Below, in pieces: positions 18,586 to 27,600 of a stretch of 64,000 nucleotides of DNA; positions within the stretch are counted from its first letter, which is position 1, and the number at the start of each line of letters is the position of its first letter. Position numbers and translations under genes: made by a program. This DNA comes from Methanosphaera sp. BMS (GTDB taxonomy: Archaea; Methanobacteriota; Methanobacteria; Methanobacteriales; Methanobacteriaceae): NCBI RefSeq assembly GCF_003268005.1, contig NZ_CP014213.1:1054001-1118000 (forward strand), written 5' to 3'. The notes beneath the pieces are model-generated. The model saw nothing but the letters and a program-made list of their open reading frames with translations. It did not search any database and was not told the DNA's origin.

Positions 18586-21500
18586 ATGAATAAGAAACTA
18601 AAATATTCTTCGATATTACTAGTGTTTGCACTATTGTTAATACTTGCAAGCGGTTTAACTGCCGCAGCCGATATCGACAATGACAACACAGACATATCTG
18701 ATAATAGCATAACAGACACGGTTGGTGAGAGTGTTTCAAGCACGCCACAACCAACTGATAATAGCATGGAGACGAAAAGCATAAAAGAAGCAGATAATGA
18801 CGATACATATACTACAACTGCTTCAGAGGCTAAAGAATTAGCAAAAGATGAGAAAAACTTGAAAACAAAGATGAACACCGGAACATTAACCGCAACACCA
18901 GATAACGGTTATGTTGGTGATAATGTTACTTTATATTTAAAAGCTGGAACTAGTGATTTGATTCAAAGCCTATCATATAGTATCACAGTTAAATTTAATG
19001 ATAAGCAAGTCTATTCCGGCAGCGGAAAACCTTCTTCAAGGGGTAATGCATACCTGACTATCCCAGTACCAAACCTTGAACCGGGTGAATATACCGTTAC
19101 CATGAAATGGGGTTATTCAAACGATTTCATCGGAGCAACAGGAAGTACTCCATTCACAATTCTAAACGGTGCTGTTGACACAAAAATAACCGCAGTTGGA
19201 ACCATAAATGGAGAAATAGATAATACAATACTTCCTATTAACATTACAGACAGCAACGGCAATGCACTTGAGGGTTCACCTATGATAAATATTAAAGACG
19301 GAGATACAGCACTAGTAGAAAATTACACCGTCACAAATGGTGTGGCAAACGTATCCGTCCCAACAACAAGAACAGGTGACTATGACCTTACAGTGGAAGT
19401 AATTGAAACACCATTCTTCAACAGCTGCAACGCCACAATACCAGTTAGTATATCCAAAGCACAAACCACATTAACGGTAGATCAATATGATGAAGGCATC
19501 TACGAAGTAATAAATGCCCTAAACAATACTCTTCTTACAGGTACATTAGTACAGACAAGTAACAGCAAAGCTTTAGGCAACAAAGAAATAACTGTTACCG
19601 TTGAAGGCAGTGATTATACTGTTACTACTGATAATGAAGGTAAATTCATATACAAATATGATGTTACTCAACTGGCTGAAGGTTTATCAATATCCATTAA
19701 ATATAATGGTGATGAATTATACCAAGCTAGTCAGGAATATAGCGGTACCTTTGACATAGAAGCACTTGACACAACCATCATATTGGATGAAGACCCATTA
19801 TCAGAGGTCAATGAAACAACTACAATCTCAGGTAAATTAACCGATAACTACAACAACCCAATACCAAATACTGACGTAAAACTAGAAATAACAGGCGTAA
19901 ATGATATCGTTACAGTTACAACAGACTCAGAAGGAAAATTCAGTTATGATGTAATCTACAATGACGTACTGGAAGTAACAGTTGAAGCATCACTAGCCAA
20001 TGCAGTATTATATGAAGCAGAACCTGCTACCATGACATTCAATGTAGTGGTCGGTCCAAAAAGAACCAACCTTACAATTGAAACAGGAAGTGGAAGTGGA
20101 AACAACATCAATATCGTTGATGTAACCCCATACTTCAATGAAGTAATCACAAACGGTACACTCATAGACATATTCAAAGAACCAGTAGCCGATGCAACAA
20201 TAAAAATACTAATCAACAATGAAGACTACTCACAAACAACAGACTCAGAAGGAAAATTCACACTGGTATACAACGCAACACAAGGACTAACCACATACAA
20301 CATAAGCGTAGAATTTGAAGGAAATGATGCATATAAACCAGCAGGAGAAGTATACACCGGAACATTCAAAACAGAAGCATTCGACATAACAGTAACAGTC
20401 GATGAAAACTTCCCAGAAGAAATACTCATAGGAGATGAAATAACAATAACAGGTACTGCAACATTACAAAACCAGACCTTGAAAAACAATGAAATAGTTC
20501 TAACTATTGGTGGTACAAAATTCACAACCGCAACAGATGAGGAAGGTAAATACTCATACACCTACACAGTAGTAAAAAATGGTAACATTCCAGTTATAGC
20601 TAATGCAACATTTAGTAATGCTGACATTAAAGTAGGACAGACAAGCTTCTTTGTAGCAAAACCTGATGTAAATATCGACTTAGATGAAATTGCCGATACA
20701 AAAGTATACTCTGATGTTACATTAAACGGTAGAATCTACATAGCACAGAACGATACTCCTATAGAAGATAGTTTAATACTTAAAATCAACGGTAATTCAT
20801 ATGATTTATCCAGTGATGAGGATGGAAACTTTAACTATGTATTTACTCCATCACAAGCAGGCACATATGAGATATCAATATCATATGCTAATGTAAGGTA
20901 TAATGCCCATAACATTTCATTCCAAGTAACTGCAATACAAAGACAGGCACAACTTGTTAATGACAAATTAGCTGTAGCAGTTAAAGTAAATGACTTGTTT
21001 AGCATTACTGGTTTATTAACAGATGAGACAAACACTCCAGTATCCAATGCTGAGGTAATATTCATAATCAATAATGAAGAATATAGCAATGTTACCGATG
21101 AAAATGGTCGTTATGAATATAACTATCAAGCAACAAAAACTGGTGTTAATAATCAATATGAAGTAAAATATTCTGGTGATAATAATTACGTCTATGCTAA
21201 AAATTATGTCGGATCATTCTTTGACGTTGAAGCAGCAAAAGCAGATCTTACATTATATGTAACGGATACATCAGTAAACAAGAAGACCATCATAAGCGGT
21301 ACTGTTTCAGACAAAAATGAAAACTTCCTAAGTAATGTCAATCTAATAATTGACGTGAAAAATTCACAACTTCAAACAAAAACTGATGATACGGGAATGT
21401 TTAATGTAGAATACACTCCTACAAAAACAGGTCAGACTACCGTAACAGTAACTGTTAAAGATGACAATTACCTTGAAGAAAGTGAAACCACGACATTCAA

Positions 21501-24117
21501 TGTTGATAAAGAAACAACAATTACCACGATAAGTCCTGTAAAAGTAAATGAAAACCTTGAAGCAGACTTAACTGCAATTGTTACAGACTCTGACAATAAC
21601 CCATTAACTAGTGGTAAAACAGTATTCAAAATAAACGGTAAAACAGTCAAAGACGAAAACGGTAAGGTAATCTATAGCAAGATATCAAACGGTCAAGCAT
21701 CCCTGGCATACACATTCACACAGGATGACATCAACAACAACGTATCAATATCAGCGGTATTCAGTGGTTCAAGCAACTATGTCTCATCATCAAGTCAAAA
21801 AGTAACTATTATAACAGCAGAGGACCATGACATTACAATTACTCTTGATGACATAACCGCAACACAAGGTGAGTCAATCACAATCACGGCAGTAGTGAAA
21901 GACTATGATGAAAATGTAAACACGGGTAAAATAGTGTTCAAAATAAACGGTAAGACAATAAAGGATGAAAACAACAAGGTTATCTACTCACCGGTTGAAA
22001 ATGGAATAGCATCCTGTGAATACCCAATACCGGAAACTATGAAAACAAGGACATACAACCTAACAGCAGTATTCACTGCAAGCCAGTACAACAGAACAGA
22101 AGCAAACGCTCAATTAACTGTTGAAGCTGCAGAAAACAACGGCACAAACCCAACTGGCACAGTACATATCATTACAAATGATAATATTGACCAATATATT
22201 ACTAAAAATGGATTAACAAGCCTGGTATCTGCCGGTGATACTCTTGATATACAAGGTACTATCGACAAACAAAATTCACTTGTAATAAACAAGCCAGTAA
22301 ATGTTATTTCATCCACCAAGGATGCCGTTATTAGCTTACATACTAATGCTGGTTCCTATTTAGGTGAAGATCCGGGTAACTGTTTTGTTGTAAACAAAGC
22401 TGGTTCAGGTTCAAATGTAAGTAACTTATACTTATATAATACCGAATGTTGGATGTATAACAACTATGATGTAACCTTATACAACATGACGATGTATGTT
22501 CAAGATGCACGTGTCGGTAGTGGAGTAGGACAGACTGCCATAAGATATTGTGAAAGATTCACAATGGATTCATGTGTAGTTTACACAGAAAACAATGGTG
22601 GAAGTACTTCCATAGCATTAACCGGTACTAGTGATGCTCTTATTAAGAATACTACAATTCAAGGAGTAGGTAATGTAGGAAATATATTATACCTAGCTAA
22701 TTCATATAACATGAATGATCAGCCATCAGGTTTCACTATTAGAAATACCAATATTACTGTTGATGGCTGTATGTTAATAGGCGAATGTAATGCAGCCATT
22801 AATTATGCAATGATGAACAATGCTAAAGACTGTAAACTAATAAACACAACAGTTCATACTGCAGGCCAGTATGGTTATCTTGATACGGGAACCAATGGTA
22901 TTGCTATTGGAAACAAAATGTATGGTGCTAGTGGTTTAGTTGTCAGAGCTGGTTGTGATGCATATGATAACGTATTCTATGGAACTGGTAAATTAACCGC
23001 ATATGAAAGATCAAGAATCTACAACAATACAATCAAAACAATAGCTGTCAGCGGATTAAATGTACTTGTAGAAAACAACACAATAGATAGTGTTGAACTT
23101 AAATCCACTAGTGCAACATATATGGTAAATAATTCAGTAATATCCAACAACAACATTACAGGTAACATAAAAAGTGAAGGTCTTTCAAGTAAAAGAGCCA
23201 ATTCAAACGTTACTATAAAAGGTAATATCATCGGTGGAAGCATAACTCTTTCACAAACGATTACACACACTATTGAAAACAATACAATATCTGGTTCAAT
23301 CAGCATCCCAAGTAGTGCTGCTGATACCCTTGTCAGATATAATACAATTATTACAAGCAATCAATATGCAATAACAAATGCCATAGCATCAAGTGTGATT
23401 ATAAACAACTACCTAGTATCAAATAACAACGGATTGTTGGGAAATGCCGCAGTATCAGATACAAGTAGAAAAGCAACAATTGCAAACAACACACCAAATG
23501 ATGCATTCTATACCCATGTCACATTTGAGGACGTCACCGGTACTGTTGGTGAAAACATAAATATCGCAATAATTGTATCTAATGAAAATGGTGAAAACAC
23601 TGACGGAGAAATATACCTGAAAGTCAATGATGAAATATTAACAAATGAGGATGGAAACACCATCACATTAGAAGTATCTAATGGTATGGCAATGCTTGAT
23701 AACTACATCATACCAACCGAATGGTTAAAATCAGATACAATTCTAACAGCCGTATACACGAATGGTGCATACACAATAACAGAAAGCACATCAATGAACA
23801 TCGAGAAAATGGATGCATTTGTGGAAATTACCACAGAAGACCTGACAGCGACAGCAGGCAGTCAAATCACCTTAACAGCAAGAGTAACAGACAATAATGG
23901 TGAACTGATTAACGGTCAGCTGGCATTCAAACTCGACGGCAACACACTTGAAGACAATGATGAAAAACTCATATTCGTAAATGTAATCGATGGAATCGCA
24001 ACTTATGAATACACAATCCCAGGTGACATGCAAACAGGTTCATACACCTTAACGGCAGTATTTGAAAATACATACTATCAACGCTGCGATGACGTTAAAA
24101 CATTGATAATAGAATAG
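18586..24117 (+). CDS. Giant adhesin-like surface protein 2 (Ig-like repeats plus beta-helix)
   Basis: An 1,843-residue secreted paralogue of adhesin 1. The signal peptide is residues 1-28 (LLVFALLLILASGLTAAA). The N-terminal domain at about 90-195 is clearly different from that of the other two paralogues, while residues from about 275 onward are closely similar, with long stretches identical at the DNA level. Ig-like repeats run to about 1190, the beta-helix covers about 1191-1640 and two Ig-like repeats finish the protein (DDVKTLIIE). No membrane anchor is visible at the C-terminus. It would reach outside the pseudomurein wall and bind a partner cell or host surface; this is inferred from architecture. 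Expression is probably controlled by the shared promoter, leader and palindrome. Confidence 0.88.
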   Translation: MNKKLKYSSILLVFALLLILASGLTAAADIDNDNTDISDNSITDTVGESVSSTPQPTDNSMETKSIKEADNDDTYTTTASEAKELAKDEKNLKTKMNTGTLTATPDNGYVGDNVTLYLKAGTSDLIQSLSYSITVKFNDKQVYSGSGKPSSRGNAYLTIPVPNLEPGEYTVTMKWGYSNDFIGATGSTPFTILNGAVDTKITAVGTINGEIDNTILPINITDSNGNALEGSPMINIKDGDTALVENYTVTNGVANVSVPTTRTGDYDLTVEVIETPFFNSCNATIPVSISKAQTTLTVDQYDEGIYEVINALNNTLLTGTLVQTSNSKALGNKEITVTVEGSDYTVTTDNEGKFIYKYDVTQLAEGLSISIKYNGDELYQASQEYSGTFDIEALDTTIILDEDPLSEVNETTTISGKLTDNYNNPIPNTDVKLEITGVNDIVTVTTDSEGKFSYDVIYNDVLEVTVEASLANAVLYEAEPATMTFNVVVGPKRTNLTIETGSGSGNNINIVDVTPYFNEVITNGTLIDIFKEPVADATIKILINNEDYSQTTDSEGKFTLVYNATQGLTTYNISVEFEGNDAYKPAGEVYTGTFKTEAFDITVTVDENFPEEILIGDEITITGTATLQNQTLKNNEIVLTIGGTKFTTATDEEGKYSYTYTVVKNGNIPVIANATFSNADIKVGQTSFFVAKPDVNIDLDEIADTKVYSDVTLNGRIYIAQNDTPIEDSLILKINGNSYDLSSDEDGNFNYVFTPSQAGTYEISISYANVRYNAHNISFQVTAIQRQAQLVNDKLAVAVKVNDLFSITGLLTDETNTPVSNAEVIFIINNEEYSNVTDENGRYEYNYQATKTGVNNQYEVKYSGDNNYVYAKNYVGSFFDVEAAKADLTLYVTDTSVNKKTIISGTVSDKNENFLSNVNLIIDVKNSQLQTKTDDTGMFNVEYTPTKTGQTTVTVTVKDDNYLEESETTTFNVDKETTITTISPVKVNENLEADLTAIVTDSDNNPLTSGKTVFKINGKTVKDENGKVIYSKISNGQASLAYTFTQDDINNNVSISAVFSGSSNYVSSSSQKVTIITAEDHDITITLDDITATQGESITITAVVKDYDENVNTGKIVFKINGKTIKDENNKVIYSPVENGIASCEYPIPETMKTRTYNLTAVFTASQYNRTEANAQLTVEAAENNGTNPTGTVHIITNDNIDQYITKNGLTSLVSAGDTLDIQGTIDKQNSLVINKPVNVISSTKDAVISLHTNAGSYLGEDPGNCFVVNKAGSGSNVSNLYLYNTECWMYNNYDVTLYNMTMYVQDARVGSGVGQTAIRYCERFTMDSCVVYTENNGGSTSIALTGTSDALIKNTTIQGVGNVGNILYLANSYNMNDQPSGFTIRNTNITVDGCMLIGECNAAINYAMMNNAKDCKLINTTVHTAGQYGYLDTGTNGIAIGNKMYGASGLVVRAGCDAYDNVFYGTGKLTAYERSRIYNNTIKTIAVSGLNVLVENNTIDSVELKSTSATYMVNNSVISNNNITGNIKSEGLSSKRANSNVTIKGNIIGGSITLSQTITHTIENNTISGSISIPSSAADTLVRYNTIITSNQYAITNAIASSVIINNYLVSNNNGLLGNAAVSDTSRKATIANNTPNDAFYTHVTFEDVTGTVGENINIAIIVSNENGENTDGEIYLKVNDEILTNEDGNTITLEVSNGMAMLDNYIIPTEWLKSDTILTAVYTNGAYTITESTSMNIEKMDAFVEITTEDLTATAGSQITLTARVTDNNGELINGQLAFKLDGNTLEDNDEKLIFVNVIDGIATYEYTIPGDMQTGSYTLTAVFENTYYQRCDDVKTLIIE

Positions 24118-24133
24118 AAATATTCTATTTAAC
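24036..24133 (+). repeat. 98-bp segment identical to the 3' end of adhesin 1
   Basis: Identical to 15911-16008, including the stop and the hairpin. Adhesin 3 differs in this segment at many positions, so the identity of 1 and 2 looks like recent duplication or gene conversion. Confidence 0.85.
24108..24129 (+). terminator. Stop-codon hairpin with GAAA loop, adhesin 2
   Basis: Same 9-bp stem and GAAA loop as at 15983-16004, followed by AACATTTTTTTTTC. The TAG stop lies at the stem-loop junction. Confidence 0.6.
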
Positions 24134-24410
24134 ATTTTTTTTTCTTTTATGCTGTCACTTTGACCATGACTTTCAAATAACTATATTTTGAATAATCATA
24201 TCCAATAGTTAACTTAAACTGACATTAATATACTCTTTAGTATTTATTAAATACCAACCTAATCATTAACCATCCATCCAATAATATTCAATTCTAGCTT
24301 TAATTCATTTATGGCAATATTATATTCATTATTCATAATATACCCTAGAGCATATCTATCTTTTTTAATCATATTGAAAAAAAGAAGATTTAATACTGTT
24401 TTATTACATA
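24134..24410. other. AT-rich spacer between adhesins 2 and 3
   Basis: No gene, tRNA or repeat seen. It leads into the adhesin 3 promoter. Confidence 0.45.
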
Positions 24411-24604
24411 ATATATATCATAATGAAATTCACTTTAATTTTTATAAAAAATTAAAAAAAGAATAGTTCTGATTTGTAAATAGAAATTTTTTATAATTGA
24501 AAATAAAGTTATTATAAAAAATATAATGCAATATTACGAATTAAAAAATGATTTCATTATGTCTTTTGATTTAAATCAAAAAATAAAAACTATAGTTGAT
24601 AAGA
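24411..24604 (+). promoter_or_regulatory. Promoter and long leader of adhesin 3
   Basis: ATATATATCATAATGAA at 24411-24427 is the shared TATA-like box, placed as in adhesin 2 (C of the box 186 bases before the ATG). An 18-bp palindrome at 24564-24581 and CTATAGTTGATA just before the start repeat the arrangement, although the middle of the leader has diverged. Confidence 0.55.
24564..24581. promoter_or_regulatory. Perfect 18-bp palindrome before adhesin 3
   Basis: TTTTGATTTAAATCAAAA is perfectly symmetrical. The core TTGATTTAAATCAA (24566-24579) ends 25 bases before the ATG at 24605, matching adhesin 2. Confidence 0.45.
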
Positions 24605-27600
24605 ATGAATAAAAAATTAAAACATTCTTCGATATTTCTTTTATTTGCACTATTGTTGATATTGGCAAGTGGTATAACCACTGCAGCTGATGTTGATAAT
24701 GATAACACAGATATATCGGACAATATAATAACAGAAACGGTTGATGACAGTGCTTCAAGCACACCACAAGCAACCGATAATAATAATAATATAGAGACGA
24801 AAACTATAAAAAAAGCAGATAGTTACGATACATATACAACAACTGCTTCTGAAAGTAATGGATTAGTAAAAGAGGATAAGAACCTGAAAACAAGTGTAAG
24901 AGAGGGTACTGTAACAGCAAACGCTTCAAGTGGATATGCGGGTGAAAAAGTTAACCTACACATAACTGCCGGTGGAACAGCACTTTCTTCTACAAGTTAT
25001 ACCTTTGTAGTAACTGTTAAATTAAATGATACACTATATTATACGGGAAATCATAAAGTTACTTCAGCAAGAAATGGAGATTTAACATGGACCGTTCCTG
25101 ATGTAAATCCGGGTACATATACTCTTTACATGGAATGGAACTACAACAATGGTTTCCGTGGAGCTTACGGTACTACTCAATTTACAGTACTAAAGGATGC
25201 TCTGGAAACCAAAATATCAGAAGTTCCAACCGTTAGTGGCGAAGCAGGAAATACCATACTACCTATTACAGTAACTACTACAAATGGAGCAGCCATTACA
25301 GGTTCATCTACAATAACGGTTAAGGATGCGGATACTACACTTATAGAAGATTATTCAATAGAAAACGGTGTGGCAAATGTATCCGTTCCAACAACAAGAA
25401 CAGGCGAATACGAGCTAACAGTAACCTTTGCCGGAAACGGGAATTATTCCGAATGTACCGGTACCATACCTGTCAGCGTATCAAAAGCAACTACGACATT
25501 AATTGTAGACCAGGACGATGAAGGTATCTATGAAGTAATTAATGTACTCAACAACACCCTTCTTACGGGTAAGTTAATTCAAACAAGCAACAATGCTACA
25601 TTAAACAATAAGGAATTAACAATCAATATAGACGGCGTTGATTATATTGTTACCACAGATGATGAAGGTAAATTCATATACAAATACCCTGTAACTCAAC
25701 TGGCCGAAAGCGTACCTGTATCTATCAAATTTGCAGGTGATGATTTATACATAGCCAGTGAAGAAATAAGCGGTACGTTTGACATTGAATCCCTTGATTG
25801 TCAAATAATACTTGATGAAGATCCATTATCAGAGGTCAATGAAACCACAACAATTTCAGGTAAAGTAACTGATAACTACAATAATCCAGTAAGCAACGCT
25901 GAAGTTAACCTTCAGATAACAGGTGTTGCCGATACCGTTACAGTTACAACGGATGAAGAAGGTAAATTCTCATATGATGTCGAATATAATGATGTACTTG
26001 AGGTAACAGTAACGGCATCCATGAAAAATCAGGCATTATATGAAGCAGAAACTGCAACCATGACATTCAATGTCGTTGTCGGTCCAAGAAGAACCAACCT
26101 AACAATTGAAACAGGTTTAGGTACTGAAACCACAATTGACATAGTTGATGTAACGCCATACTTCAACGAAGTAATAACCAACGGTACACTCATAGACATA
26201 TTCAAAGAACCAGTAAGTGACGCCACAATAAAAATATTGATTAACGGCGAAGACTACTCACAAACAACAGATTCAGAAGGTAAATTCACATTAACATACA
26301 ACGCAACAGAAGGATTAACCCCATACAACATAAGAGTAGAATTCGAGGGTAACGATGCATACAAGCCGGCAGGCGAAGTATACACCGGAACATTCAAAAC
26401 CGAGGCATTCGACATAACAGTAACAGTCGATGAAAACTTCCCGGAAGAAATACTAATAGCAGATGAAGTAACAATAACGGGTAGTGCCACCCTTCAAAAC
26501 CAGACACTTAAAAACAATGAAATAGTACTTACAATAGACGGCAAGAAATACACAACCACAACTGATGATGAAGGTAAATACTCATACACATATACCGTAT
26601 TAAGAAACGGCGACATACCAGTAATAGCTAATGCAACATTTGCCAATGCAGATGTTAAAGTTGGTCAGTCAAGCTTCTTTGTAGCAAAACCGGCAGTAAA
26701 CATCGACTTGGATACAACAGAGTTTACAACGAAGGTATACACAGGAATTACATTAAACGGTAGAATCTACATAGCTCAAAACGATACGCCAATTGAGGAC
26801 AACTTAGACTTAAGAATCAACGGCAAATACTACAGCTTGGCAAGTGACGAGCAAGGAAACTTCAACTATGTATTCACGCCGGAACAGGCAGGAACATATG
26901 AAATAACCGTTTCATACGGAAATGTTCGATATGACGTTCAAGATGCCACGGCTCAGGTAAATGCAATACAAAGATCTGCCCAAATAGTAAACGATAAACT
27001 GCCTATAGCAGTAAAGGTAAATGACATCTATACTATATCAGGATCACTATTAGATGAAGACGACAGTCCAATAGCCAATGCTGAGGTAGTATTCAAGATT
27101 AACGATGAGACATTCACCAACACCACCGATGAAAACGGTCGCTATGCATACAACTATCAGACAACAAAAAAAGAGGACAATAACCAGTATGAAGTAAGTT
27201 ACTCCGGTGACAACAATTACGTCTATGCCAAAAACTACGTCGGATCATTCTTTGACGTTGAAGCAGCATCAGCAGAGATTTCATTATATGCCGAGAATAC
27301 ATCAGTAAATGTAGCCACCACTCTAAGCGGTACGGTATCTGATAAAAACGACAACTACTTAAAGAACATTAATGTAGTAATCATTATTAAAAACAAGCAA
27401 ATTCAAACAACGACAAACAATGAAGGAATGTTCACAGCAGAATATACTCCTACAAAAATCGGAGAACATGTCGTGAGAGCCACCATAGTCGACGACAACT
27501 ACCTTGAAGAGTCAGTTGAAACAACGTTCAACTCAGAAAAGGTAGAGACCACAACTGTAATAAATACCGTTAGAGTAAATGAAAACCTTGAAGCTAACCT

